From WRGT01 sp964450405 (GTDB lineage Bacteria; Spirochaetota; UBA4802; UBA5550), in the NCBI GenBank assembly GCA_964450405.1, contig CAYVCQ010000010.1, forward strand, positions 62,001-126,000: a stretch of 64,000 nt of DNA. The letters run 5' to 3'. The position numbers were made by a program, and so were the translations under genes. This document shows positions 16,381-25,289 of the stretch, in pieces. Within the stretch, counting starts at the first letter, position 1. Every line of letters begins with the position of its first letter. The notes beneath the pieces are model-generated. The model was not told where the DNA came from. It worked only from the letters and a program-made list of their open reading frames with translations, and searched no databases.

Positions 16381-17466
16381 TCACGAAAGATTGAAAATCT
16401 TTTTTAGATTAATAGATCCGGTTTTAAGAGGAAGTTCAATTTTTTTCCTTCCAATATGTGATGAATAATACACTGCATGAATAATTTCGAGGGCCTTGTA
16501 ACCGTCAATAATACCGGATATCTCCTGTACTTCTTTACCTTTAAGCATTGACGATGCTGATTTATATAATTCTGTAAAACAGTTCTTTTGTTTTACCATG
16601 GGGAATTTTGTTTCGTTTATATCATTAAAGCCGGTATATAGAACAGATTTCTTTTTTAAAAAGAGTTTATTGCAGCCGTTACCTATTACAATTTTACCCT
16701 CTGTTCCCCATATTTCCAGTTCAAACTGAAAATATTTTCTTCCTCCGCCGGCTTCGAGAAAAATATTAATTCCCCCTTCACTTTGAAGCCACGCTGATGC
16801 AGCATCCTCGAACCCTGAACTTCTGTTAAATCTTGTAAACTCCCCCTGAACTGTAACTATCTCTCCAAAGAAAAATCGTATTATATCTACAAGATGAGTA
16901 CCGTCATGAAGTAGTGGTCCGCCTCCCTCTTCGATATGAGATTTCCCCCTGTACGAACCGGTAAGTATCCGTGCATTTACAGATTTAATTTCGCCGATTA
17001 CTCCGTCATTAATCATCTCTCTTACTTTATTGTATCTGCCGTCAAACCGTCTTTCATGATTTACAATGATCCGGCATCCGGTTTTATCTGCCTCTGTGAT
17101 AATTTGTTTTATAAGAGGGAGAGACGATGATGCAGGTTTTTCAAGGATAAGAATTTTAGCTCCGTTTTTAATTGATTCCAGCGCAATTTCCGCATGAGTA
17201 TCTGTCCATGTCGTGATTATAGCCATCTGCGGTTTTTTGTTTCTCAGCAGTTTTTTGTAATCTGTAAACAGCGATTCGCCTGGAATGCCGGAGGTTTTAC
17301 CGAATTCATTCAGTCTGTCAATATTGAGGTCGCAGGCTGAGGTAATCTTCATGCCAATGGATGAAGCTCCACCGAAGTGAGTGCAGGGTTTATTCCGCAA
17401 TCTGTCATTCTCCAGAAGAAAACCTATCCTTCCGCATCCGATAAGTGATATTTCAGTATGAGACAT
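16381..17466 (-). CDS. Gfo/Idh/MocA-family oxidoreductase
   Basis: This 361-residue NAD(P)-dependent dehydrogenase has an N-terminal Rossmann fold with ISLIGCGRIGFLLE and the family motif EKPASSS, with the catalytic-type Lys, at about residues 109-115. The C-terminal alpha/beta domain (GGGPLLDGTHLVDIIRFFFGE-like, with a DGTH helix) is the substrate-binding part. The substrate is probably a sugar, inositol or related polyol, but the sequence does not say which. The start codon lies one base after the glutamine synthetase stop, so the two are co-expressed. Roles in nucleotide-sugar or surface polysaccharide synthesis are possible. Confidence 0.85.
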   Translation of the reverse strand: MSHTEISLIGCGRIGFLLENDRLRNKPCTHFGGASSIGMKITSACDLNIDRLNEFGKTSGIPGESLFTDYKKLLRNKKPQMAIITTWTDTHAEIALESIKNGAKILILEKPASSSLPLIKQIITEADKTGCRIIVNHERRFDGRYNKVREMINDGVIGEIKSVNARILTGSYRGKSHIEEGGGPLLHDGTHLVDIIRFFFGEIVTVQGEFTRFNRSSGFEDAASAWLQSEGGINIFLEAGGGRKYFQFELEIWGTEGKIVIGNGCNKLFLKKKSVLYTGFNDINETKFPMVKQKNCFTELYKSASSMLKGKEVQEISGIIDGYKALEIIHAVYYSSHIGRKKIELPLKTGSINLKKIFNLS

Positions 17467-17467
17467 G

Positions 17468-18778
17468 TTAGAGTCTCGGGAGGTATGTTTTTATCTCATA
17501 ATCAGTTATATATTTATTAAACTGTTCCTGTTCGAAAACTTTGTTGTCGATAATATTCTGGTGAATGAATTCGCCAAGCGTTTCTTTCATAAACTCACTT
17601 TTAGAAAAATTGGTCAAAGCCTCATGCAGCTGCAGAGGCAGTGGCGGGAATTTCTCCGGGTTATTTTTAAAAATACTTGATTCAACAGGGTCGGGTAATT
17701 CATATTTTTCTTCGATACCCTTCAATCCTGCGGCAAGCATTACTGAAAACGCAAGGTAAGGATTACATGCCGGATCGGGATTCCGGAGCTCAACTCTCAT
17801 TGATGCCGGTTTATCCTGCCTGCATTGCGGGATACGTATCAGTGCCGATTGACTTTTTCTGCTCCATGTCGCGTGAGTCGGTGATTCATATCCTGCAACA
17901 AGTCTTTTATATGAATTAATCCACTGATTTGTTATTATAAAGTATTCACTGCTATGTCGCAATAATCCGGCAATAAAATGTTTTCCTTCATCTGAAAGAT
18001 AAAATTCACTTTTTTCATCGAAGAAAATATTAACATCTTCTCTGAATAGAGACTGATGAATGTGGAGACCTGATCCATTCTGTCCTTTAAGAGGTTTGGG
18101 CATGAATGATGCATAAATATTATTCAGCTGTCCTATTTCCTTAGCGATCACTTTAAATGTCATAATGTTGTCTGCTGTAGTCAGTGCGTCTTCATGTCTA
18201 AGATCAATTTCATGCTGACTGTGAGAGCCCTCATGATGTGATGAGATAACATCTATACCCATTTTCTCAAGAGTAAGTACTGTCTGTCTCCTGTAATCCG
18301 CTGCAACATCGAGAGGAGTAAGATCGAAATATCCTCCCTGGTCGAGGACTTCGGGTTTATCAAAACTCTTAAAAAAGAAAAATTCTATTTCCGGTCCGGT
18401 ATAAAAAGTAAGACCTTTTGCTGCAGCTTTTTTCAGATTTTTTTTCAAGATATATCTTGAATCACCTTCGAAGGGCGTTCTATCAATTCTATAAATATCG
18501 CAGAAAATTCTTGCAACAGAATCTTCTTTTGGTCTCCAGGGGAGAAGCTGGAATGTAGATACATCTGGCATTGCAATCATTTCTTCTTCATCTGATCTGA
18601 TAAAGCCGAGTAGAGTGGATCCGTCAACACGGACACCTTCATTTAATGCGTCTTCAAACTCATCAATAGTAATGGCAAAACTCTTTAAGAAGCCAAGTGT
18701 ATCCGTGAACCATAATCTTATAAATTTTATTTTATTTTCGTGAGCAAATTTGAGGATATATTCTTTGTCGGTATTCAT
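17468..18778 (-). CDS. glnA: Glutamine synthetase, type I
   Basis: The enzyme ligates ammonia to glutamate with ATP. The 436 residues fit the shorter GSI-alpha type. Visible signatures are the N-terminal beta-grasp ending VDGSTLLGF, the metal ligands in GPEIEFFFF and GSHSQHEIDLR, the NGSGLHIHQS glutamate loop, INSYKRL, and NPDPACNPYLAFSVMLAAGLKGIE. At the place where GSI-beta enzymes carry the adenylylated Tyr (NLYxLP), the sequence is SSIFKNNPEKFPPLP. It lacks that Tyr, so control by adenylylation is unlikely. A GSI-related ligase with a different amine substrate cannot be excluded. The ATG follows AAAGGA. Confidence 0.88.
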   Translation of the reverse strand: MNTDKEYILKFAHENKIKFIRLWFTDTLGFLKSFAITIDEFEDALNEGVRVDGSTLLGFIRSDEEEMIAMPDVSTFQLLPWRPKEDSVARIFCDIYRIDRTPFEGDSRYILKKNLKKAAAKGLTFYTGPEIEFFFFKSFDKPEVLDQGGYFDLTPLDVAADYRRQTVLTLEKMGIDVISSHHEGSHSQHEIDLRHEDALTTADNIMTFKVIAKEIGQLNNIYASFMPKPLKGQNGSGLHIHQSLFREDVNIFFDEKSEFYLSDEGKHFIAGLLRHSSEYFIITNQWINSYKRLVAGYESPTHATWSRKSQSALIRIPQCRQDKPASMRVELRNPDPACNPYLAFSVMLAAGLKGIEEKYELPDPVESSIFKNNPEKFPPLPLQLHEALTNFSKSEFMKETLGEFIHQNIIDNKVFEQEQFNKYITDYEIKTYLPRL

Positions 18779-18803
18779 TTTGTTCCTTTGTAATAATAAG
18801 ATT

Positions 18804-19793
18804 TTACCAGCTCAGCGCGATAAGAATTATAAACAGCAATAGTATAACTCCAAACAGAGAAGCCATTATTACTATACTTTTTCCTGATCCGGCAGTATCT
18901 GTGTTTGAGTTTGAGGCCGAACTTTCTTTTTTTACTGCTGCTTTTGGTTTTTCATTTATTCCGCTGTCTGTTTTCTGGTCATACATTTTTAGTTTAATAA
19001 GTTTCTCATCCTCTCTGCAGAGGCCGAAAACTCCCGGCATGATTTCGGCAAGGATTTCAATAGGATTGCTCTTACCGGCCGATGACTTGATGTCAACAAC
19101 AGTTGCAGGGATCATCCTTATGCTTTTATCATCCTTCAGGTTGTAGAGGTCAATGTAATAATTCTCTTTGTTGGTGGCGGGGATAATTCTTACCATGATC
19201 CTGTCACCAATTCGTAATTCATATATCGGCTTACCATTTAGGGGAGCCAGTATAGGCTTAACCTGCAGTATTGTACCATGGGGATCTTTTTTTATCTGAT
19301 CACTTTCATCATTCTGATTCTGTGGTTTGGATCTATCCTCTTTTACACTCTGAAGTTCCTGCAGCGAAATCTCCTGTATCAGAGATTCCATCACAAGGTT
19401 TTTATCATGAATAATCCGGTTTATCAAATCGTAAATAATAAGATCCATCTTATCATAATCATAATTATATACATGTTCATAAAGAACTTTTAAACTTCTT
19501 ACATCGTTTGATATGTTATTAAATGCCTCCATTATCGAGGCTGTCATGCTGTTGTTGAAGTTGCCTTTCCATTTACGGTCGACAATATATTCTTCGAATT
19601 TATGCCAGGATGTGCCGGGCTCTAAATCGTACATATCAGAATATGAGGAGACTATCGCATGATGGCTGTCGAGTCTTTTCATCGCATTGAAAGTTAGAAG
19701 GAAAAGACCATAGAGATTCATTGAAGTAGACTTGAATCGACCCTTTACAATAAGAATATTACCTTCGGCCTGAGCTGATAATTCTGAATCCAT
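18804..19793 (-). CDS. Unknown protein with C-terminal membrane anchor
   Basis: I do not recognise this 329-residue protein. It has no signal peptide. Residues 1-130 are predicted mostly helical. Residues about 165-265 form a beta-rich module (GTILQVKPILAPLNGKPIYELRIGDRIMVRI) that resembles a PilZ-like or small beta-barrel arrangement but without a clear signature. A Ser/Asn-rich linker precedes one transmembrane helix at about residues 305-327 (a C-tail anchor). The bulk therefore faces the cytoplasm. It is 25 bases upstream of glnA on the same strand and is probably the first gene of that operon. Confidence 0.75.
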   Translation of the reverse strand: MDSELSAQAEGNILIVKGRFKSTSMNLYGLFLLTFNAMKRLDSHHAIVSSYSDMYDLEPGTSWHKFEEYIVDRKWKGNFNNSMTASIMEAFNNISNDVRSLKVLYEHVYNYDYDKMDLIIYDLINRIIHDKNLVMESLIQEISLQELQSVKEDRSKPQNQNDESDQIKKDPHGTILQVKPILAPLNGKPIYELRIGDRIMVRIIPATNKENYYIDLYNLKDDKSIRMIPATVVDIKSSAGKSNPIEILAEIMPGVFGLCREDEKLIKLKMYDQKTDSGINEKPKAAVKKESSASNSNTDTAGSGKSIVIMASLFGVILLLFIILIALSW

Positions 19794-20325
19794 ATTTGTT
19801 TACCACGGAAAATTATTTTTAAACTGATAGATATGCAGTGACTCAAAAACATAGGGAAATTGTTTTTCCTGTAGTTTATGGATAACTGCATAATATTAGT
19901 AATTATTATCTCAGGGAAACATAATGTCAATATAAAAAAGAGCATGAGAAAACAATTATTAAGCTTGTATTTAATAAGGAGGATGGAATCTTTTAGTGTC
20001 AATTATTGAAAATAATTGAAAACTCAGTAAAAATAGTTATTGTGTTTAAAACATTTTTTCTAAATTAAGAAGTGCTGAACTCAAATGTTATATAAGGGTA
20101 TGCTCAAAACCGGCTGCAATAGAAGGCATAGCTTTATTCTCAGCTGCTGTGACTTGTTTTTGCAATGGTTTTTACAATGTATGGTTATTAATGCTCTGAA
20201 TCTATAATTTTTGATTTACAATAAAAAGATTTTATTTTACTTTATTAAAGTCGATATATTAGATACATGCAAAGATCCAGACTTAAACAAGTAACATGGA
20301 TTTCATTTCAAGGGGATAATAAGTA
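19794..20325. other. Divergent intergenic region, little recognised
   Basis: This 530-base AT-rich stretch separates divergently transcribed genes, so promoters for both sides should lie here. I see no reading frame of note and no convincing -35/-10 pair. Bases 20098-20150, read on the minus strand, resemble the end of a family A element (GCAGCCGG then TTTTGAGCATA), perhaps a decayed copy. Confidence 0.4.
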
Positions 20326-21675
20326 ATGAGAATCATAACATATCTTTCATCATTAGCAGTTATATTAATTTTTGGGGTAACAAGTTCTTTTGCAGCTGTT
20401 GATCAGACTTTTGTTGAAAGGATATTAAAGGAAAACAGGGAGTTTGTAGATTTTATAGATCTCAGTGTTACAAATTTCGCTCCTGCAAAGAAAAACGAAC
20501 TATTTACTATATACCAGAAACATTTTAATGCTGAAGTTGCTTTCCTTCAGGGTGATTACAAAAGAGCTTTTGACAACGTTTATGATTCACAAAAAGATAT
20601 GGTGGCAATGTATGAGTTAATACTTACTGAATACTACCTTGAGGACTCCAAAAATATACTAGATGGTTTTGCTGCTGATATAATCAGATCAAAAAATACC
20701 GCTGCTAAACAATACCTTACACTGGGGTACCGGGACAGGACTCTCAGCAGGACATTTTATATTTCAGGAGAAGCCTCTCACCCCAGACTCTATTCTTATA
20801 AAATATTTAAATATCTCGAAGCTATAAACATGGCCAGAAGAGCAAAAAGGTATGCTTTTATTGCTTTATATACCGGCCAGAATGCAAAAGGGAAATTGAG
20901 AATTTACAATCAGATGTTTAAAAGTGAGAACGAGAAGGGCGGTCTTTTCTTTAAAAGATTTGTAGATAAAAATGAAAAAGACTATATTATCGAGATGAAC
21001 AAAACGTATGAAGAGTCAGAAAAGGAGTTAGCACAGAAGACCCCCGCCGGGATTACTGATGTTAAGCCTGTTGAAGGAGATAAGAAAACTGAAACTCCCG
21101 ATGCAGCAAACAACGCAGCTTTTGAAAAAAAAATGGAAAGAAGTGTCAGATTCAGAAAAGAACAGAGAGTTGCTCAATACATTATGAATGAGGAATTTGA
21201 TAAAGCTGAGACTATAATCAGATCGTATGTCGAAGATTATAATTTCAAGCTTATAACGGCTACGTTTTTAGCACTTGATTCAGGAGAAACTCACACAGAG
21301 GGTGAAGCTGCTGCAACGGCTAAAAAGGATTATAAAAAGTTTGTTCAGCATCATAATGATAATTATAAAATCTTTAATACTAAATCTGTACTTGATAGTG
21401 TTACAGGAGATGTAAAGGTTATCGATTCAGTAAAAAAGGATGACAAAAAAGTTGAAGATATACAAAAAATCGAAGGCAGCAGCAGTAAAATCCCAGATGC
21501 TGAAGCGAATAAGAAACTTGAAGAAGCTGCAAAAGATAATAAAGACATAAAAGATAATAAAGATATAAAAGATAATAAAGATATAAAAGATAATAAAGAT
21601 ATAAAAGATAATAAAGATATAAAAGATATAAAAGATATAAAAGATATAAAAGATAATAAAGATTTAAATAAATGA
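20326..21675 (+). CDS. Unknown secreted protein with repeat tail
   Basis: I do not recognise this 449-residue protein. A clear signal peptide (MRIITYLSSLAVILIFG, then SFAAV) points to the periplasm or beyond. Residues about 25-215 are helical and rich in Tyr, Lys and Glu (for example EVAFLQGDYKRAFDNVYDSQ), resembling a TPR-like fold. After a charged linker comes another helical segment (residues about 270-350). The last 45 residues are a low-complexity run of the hexapeptide KDNKDI and tripeptide KDI, encoded by 18-base tandem repeats. The next gene starts inside or just after its stop codon. Confidence 0.78.
   Translation: MRIITYLSSLAVILIFGVTSSFAAVDQTFVERILKENREFVDFIDLSVTNFAPAKKNELFTIYQKHFNAEVAFLQGDYKRAFDNVYDSQKDMVAMYELILTEYYLEDSKNILDGFAADIIRSKNTAAKQYLTLGYRDRTLSRTFYISGEASHPRLYSYKIFKYLEAINMARRAKRYAFIALYTGQNAKGKLRIYNQMFKSENEKGGLFFKRFVDKNEKDYIIEMNKTYEESEKELAQKTPAGITDVKPVEGDKKTETPDAANNAAFEKKMERSVRFRKEQRVAQYIMNEEFDKAETIIRSYVEDYNFKLITATFLALDSGETHTEGEAAATAKKDYKKFVQHHNDNYKIFNTKSVLDSVTGDVKVIDSVKKDDKKVEDIQKIEGSSSKIPDAEANKKLEEAAKDNKDIKDNKDIKDNKDIKDNKDIKDNKDIKDIKDIKDIKDNKDLNK
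21539..21665 (+). repeat. In-frame 18-base tandem repeats in the secreted-protein gene
   Basis: The unit AAAGATAATAAAGATATA encodes KDNKDI. It occurs about five times, followed by three 9-base half-units (KDI) and a final variant unit (KDNKDL). All units are multiples of three, so copy-number change would alter tail length without a frameshift. It is coding minisatellite DNA, not a CRISPR array, because there are no spacers. Confidence 0.9.
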
Positions 21676-21695
21676 TGCCATTGAGAAGGATTTCT

Positions 21696-22061
21696 ATGAA
21701 GAAAATTTATCCTGTAATTCCGTTATTGCTACTGGTTGTTTTACTTTTTCCATCATGTACACAGCGTAACAGTAACGGTATACTGGGAATTGAGGTTCCG
21801 GTTGGTATCGGAAAAGTAAGTGAAAATACACCTTATATAATCAGTGGAGTCTATGAGGATACCCCGGCTTATAAAGCAGGTATAAAACCCGGGGATAGAA
21901 TCATTCAGGTTAATGATTTGATAGTATCTAATGGAATGAGATTTGACGATATTTTTTCTAAACAACTTTCCGGGAAACCCGGTACGAAAGTTACCATTTA
22001 TGTACGGCGCGGATCGGATAACCTTGTATTTGAAGTAGTAAGGGCTGAAAGAGAGAATTAA
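21696..22061 (+). CDS. PDZ-domain lipoprotein
   Basis: ATGs at 21672 and 21675 overlap the previous stop. ATG 21696 follows GAGAAGGA by 5 bases and begins a classic lipoprotein signal (MKKIYPVIPLLLLVV, lipobox FPSC), so it is taken as the start; the protein then has 121 residues. The rest is a single PDZ domain: a GILGIEVP-type ligand loop, then SGVYEDTPAYKAGIKPGDRIIQVND, characteristic of HtrA/CtpA-type PDZ modules. No protease domain is present. A role as a membrane-tethered peptide-binding adaptor, possibly with the preceding gene product, is inference. Confidence 0.85.
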   Translation: MKKIYPVIPLLLLVVLLFPSCTQRNSNGILGIEVPVGIGKVSENTPYIISGVYEDTPAYKAGIKPGDRIIQVNDLIVSNGMRFDDIFSKQLSGKPGTKVTIYVRRGSDNLVFEVVRAEREN

Positions 22062-22114
22062 TGACGGTGTACAGGTTAATAGTTTAAATTATAAATAGGA
22101 AATTGACTGAATAT

Positions 22115-22207
22115 ATGAAGAATATTGCGATTAAAGTTTTTAAGATTTTTACGTACTTTTTTATTGTTATGATTGCACTGGATATTATTTACTGGTATTT
22201 TTATTAA
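22115..22207 (+). CDS. Possible 30-residue membrane peptide
   Basis: A short frame (MKNIAIKVFK, then a hydrophobic run ending IIYWYFY) lies 53 bases after the PDZ lipoprotein gene. It encodes a basic N-terminus and one potential membrane helix. An AGGA lies 14 bases upstream of the ATG, which is rather far. A TTG at 22103 in frame is too close to it. It may be a real small membrane protein, or chance in AT-rich DNA. Confidence 0.3.
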   Translation: MKNIAIKVFKIFTYFFIVMIALDIIYWYFY

Positions 22208-22231
22208 TAATTCTGTGAAATTTTTAATAAA

Positions 22232-22272
22232 GGCAGGATAAGTGTGAAGTAAAAAAATAATTTTATCCTGCC
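22232..22272. terminator. Hairpin between convergent genes
   Basis: GGCAGGATAA (22232-22241) pairs perfectly with TTATCCTGCC (22263-22272). The loop is 21 bases and A-rich. It lies between the plus-strand lipoprotein unit and the minus-strand antiporter operon, the expected place for a shared terminator. The long loop makes it weaker than a typical one. Confidence 0.45.
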
Positions 22273-22282
22273 GAATACTCTT

Positions 22283-22861
22283 TTAGTTTTTTCCTTTTAC
22301 ATTATACTCCCATAGTTCTACAAGCTTATCAAATTCTCTATCAGATGGTTTATTCTCATACGCCTCATTTCTTCTTTTTATAAGATAGTAGACCGTTGAA
22401 TCTTCCAGAAGGAATTTTTCACCAAGCTCATTCAGTTTATTAATAATGTAAATGAGATTGTAGGTGTTAAAACTCCCGAGTATTTCAGTGGATGCAACTG
22501 TCGGTTCATATTTCAGTAGAAGTTCAGTGAAGTAAAGAGCACTCCTCCATGAATCATTTATTCCGGCAAGACCCGACTTAAAGTGCATACTCAGTTTTTC
22601 AAACAGCTCCATATTTTTATAATAAGAGTCATATATGAATTTGATATATTGAGGAAAATTATTTTGAACTTCCATAAGATCGATCGGTTCATTTATAGTT
22701 GTGAACAGCTCAAAAATTTCGCGGCTTTTCTCATTGTTCGGTTCAACATCGATCAATTCAATTTTTAAGTCTTTTATTATAGTACGGACAATACCTGCTT
22801 TTTTCAGGTAGATTTCAATTTCAACAGGCTCAACATAATATTTTTTTTTGCTAATACTCAT
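22283..22861 (-). CDS. Unknown cytoplasmic protein in the antiporter operon
   Basis: This 192-residue protein has no recognisable family. It has no signal or membrane helix. A short beta N-terminus (KKYYVEPVEIEIYLKKAG) is followed by an apparently all-helical body with many Glu, Leu, Tyr and Asn. It is the last gene of a minus-strand set. Only 3 bases separate it from the 805-residue gene before it, so the two are surely co-expressed and may act together. Confidence 0.7.
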   Translation of the reverse strand: MSISKKKYYVEPVEIEIYLKKAGIVRTIIKDLKIELIDVEPNNEKSREIFELFTTINEPIDLMEVQNNFPQYIKFIYDSYYKNMELFEKLSMHFKSGLAGINDSWRSALYFTELLLKYEPTVASTEILGSFNTYNLIYIINKLNELGEKFLLEDSTVYYLIKRRNEAYENKPSDREFDKLVELWEYNVKGKN

Positions 22862-22864
22862 TTT

Positions 22865-25282
22865 TTATTCTTTGATTCTTTTTTTATAAATATTTAAAAT
22901 CTCTATCTGCTGTTTAATGTACGAAAATTTTTCGGCCTCGGCAATCAATGCACTGATTTTATTCTTGTCGGCAGAATCTGTTTTGTCAATTTGATCAATT
23001 ATTGTGTAAAAATCAGCATTCATCTTCTCAAGCTTTGCGCGACAAAGATCCCAGAGAGTATCTCCTTTCTGTACAACGACCTTTTCTCCATCAAGCATGA
23101 TGAATATATTGGATGGAAAAATCCAGTGAGGATTTTTATCTTTTAATCCTTTATAAGAAATTTTCTGGTATCCATTTTTTACTGCAACATCATTTGAGTA
23201 GTTATATATATCCAGTTCGCTGATTTTTACTTTATGTTTTAAAAGAAGTTCTTTCTCCTGTTCATTAACTCTTTTTACCGTAACAACAATGTTTTTGTTT
23301 TCAGAGGTCTGCAAAGAAGAATCCTTAGCTAAGTTTGCCGTTTCATGTTTTTTTATTTTAACAATATAATATCCGGAAGCCAGGAGAAGAAGAAAAAGCA
23401 GCAGGAGTGCAGAGGGAATAATTATTCTCTTCTTTAAAGATTTATTTGATACATCTGCATCAATAATATTATTTTTATTGCTATTACTATTGCTGTTGCT
23501 CTTATTCTTCTTCTGTTTTTTTGATTCAGAACTGCTGATAGAATAGAATTCACTGGTGTAAACGTCTTTTCTGTTGGATATTTCATTTTTAAGAAGAGAC
23601 ATCTCTTTTTCTATTTTGCTGAAAGATGGTAAATGTGTTATTCCGCTATAAAACAAACTGAGAAGTTTATTTAATCTTTCCCTGTCTTCAATTATTCTTT
23701 TTCCTAGAATTCGCTGTTCAGGGTTTAGTGTAATTTCTTCAACATTGGATTGGTTGTACTCGTCAATGAATCTCTCTTCCGTTGGAGATGGTACCTGTTT
23801 GAATATTGTGCAGCAGAAATTATTATGCAATGCGAGTATGATTTTTATTGAAGATTTCATTCCGGTTGTTGGAGTGAAAATTATTGTTGAATGAAAATTC
23901 TGATAAATATCTTTCAGTGCGGAATATTTTTTTCTATCAGTGATATTTCCCATGTAAGCTTTTAACAGACCGGGAAGATTAAGGAGCTCCAGAGATTGCT
24001 GGTTGTTAGCGATAAGTGAGCTGATTAAACCGTCCAGTTTTTCGCGGTCAAAATCTTCAATGGCAGATTTAATTTCATCCAGTCCGGTGAATTCCTTCAT
24101 TAGTTCTTCAAAAGATTTATATTTTTTCAAATCATATTGAATTCCGGATTTGAGAATAATTTTATCGGAGTCGCTGATTTTTTTAATATTGCGGTTTCCA
24201 TCATCGATTACTAATACAGGAACTTCGGTAGATTTAAAAAGAAGTGCAGATTCCTCATAAGCTGTATATGTAATCAGTACAGCATCTGATTTTTCTTTCA
24301 AAATCCTGGCTGTATCTGCGGGAGATTTGATGAACGGAATAATAATTTCATCATCTTTCTCATCTGATTGTCTGAATGAAAGTTTGATATTAGGAGAGTT
24401 TATATATGAATTGATTTTTAAACCTTCACCAGTATTCATATGCAGGTTTGAAAACTTTTCATCACTAACCGTGGCCTTTTTAAATAACTTTTTGATTAAT
24501 CCTATCTGTTCGAAATTGTCTGAATATAATTTAATTTTTCCACCGCGCTGATTTTTGAATTTCATAAAACCGGAAATATTAATCAGATTTTGTGAAGGGA
24601 GAAGCAGTTCACGGATATAACTTGGATCAATCTGCAGTGTTGAAAAATCAAGAAGACATTTGTCAGGGAACTGATAAGATGTAAAACATCCTTTCTGATA
24701 AAAAATCGGGTTGTTGTCTATGACTACAAGACCGGCTCCTTTATATCTATCGGTGTTTTTTGAGTTTGCAGATATTCTGTTTAGTATCTCTGCGTTGTTA
24801 AGATTGTCGCGATCTATTATATTAAGATCAAAGATATTGTTTCCGCCATGATTGATTTTTATATTGCCATCACTGTAAAAAATTCCAATAAACTGATCCC
24901 TGTTTGAAACATTTTTCTGGCTCGATAACTCGGGAATATCCTTCTCGATATTTACTAGCGAGACATTTGTAAGATCCAGACCGAATATTCTCTGATACTC
25001 AAGAAATCTTTTTAGAATGGATTCACCACCGATGTAACGGTTAGCTTCAAGATTACGCACATCAATGTTAAACTGTTCGTAGGATGGATTACCGAGAATT
25101 TTATCTGAAACAATAATATTTTCAACAAGCGGTATTATCTCAACCGGGAGGTCATACCATGTACCGATTCTGATAAAAGGTCTTTCATCGTTGATTGATC
25201 CTCCGGTAAAAATAATAAAACATTCGGTATCTACTATGAATAATCTGTCAGAGTTGCTTTTAATAATGTCGCTGAGCTGCAT
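22865..25282 (-). CDS. Unknown large membrane-anchored protein with LysM-like C-terminus
   Basis: I do not recognise the main part of this 805-residue protein. There is no N-terminal signal, so residues 1-615 should be cytoplasmic. They are mixed alpha/beta with no obvious nucleotide-binding or catalytic motif. A Ser/Asn/Lys-rich linker precedes one transmembrane helix at about residues 618-640 (IIIPSALLLLFLLLLASGYYIV). The outer segment ends in a LysM-like stretch, VVVQKGDTLWDLCRAKL, near residues 732-750, and a helical tail. A cytoplasmic sensor linked to a peptidoglycan-binding module is one reading. It lies 7 bases downstream of the antiporter gene and 3 upstream of the next gene. Confidence 0.7.
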   Translation of the reverse strand: MQLSDIIKSNSDRLFIVDTECFIIFTGGSINDERPFIRIGTWYDLPVEIIPLVENIIVSDKILGNPSYEQFNIDVRNLEANRYIGGESILKRFLEYQRIFGLDLTNVSLVNIEKDIPELSSQKNVSNRDQFIGIFYSDGNIKINHGGNNIFDLNIIDRDNLNNAEILNRISANSKNTDRYKGAGLVVIDNNPIFYQKGCFTSYQFPDKCLLDFSTLQIDPSYIRELLLPSQNLINISGFMKFKNQRGGKIKLYSDNFEQIGLIKKLFKKATVSDEKFSNLHMNTGEGLKINSYINSPNIKLSFRQSDEKDDEIIIPFIKSPADTARILKEKSDAVLITYTAYEESALLFKSTEVPVLVIDDGNRNIKKISDSDKIILKSGIQYDLKKYKSFEELMKEFTGLDEIKSAIEDFDREKLDGLISSLIANNQQSLELLNLPGLLKAYMGNITDRKKYSALKDIYQNFHSTIIFTPTTGMKSSIKIILALHNNFCCTIFKQVPSPTEERFIDEYNQSNVEEITLNPEQRILGKRIIEDRERLNKLLSLFYSGITHLPSFSKIEKEMSLLKNEISNRKDVYTSEFYSISSSESKKQKKNKSNSNSNSNKNNIIDADVSNKSLKKRIIIPSALLLLFLLLLASGYYIVKIKKHETANLAKDSSLQTSENKNIVVTVKRVNEQEKELLLKHKVKISELDIYNYSNDVAVKNGYQKISYKGLKDKNPHWIFPSNIFIMLDGEKVVVQKGDTLWDLCRAKLEKMNADFYTIIDQIDKTDSADKNKISALIAEAEKFSYIKQQIEILNIYKKRIKE

Positions 25283-25289
25283 AATGTCC

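Noticed and set aside
21539..21665. CRISPR-like array
   Set aside because: The repeats are contiguous, in frame with the gene and have no unique spacers, so it is a coding minisatellite.
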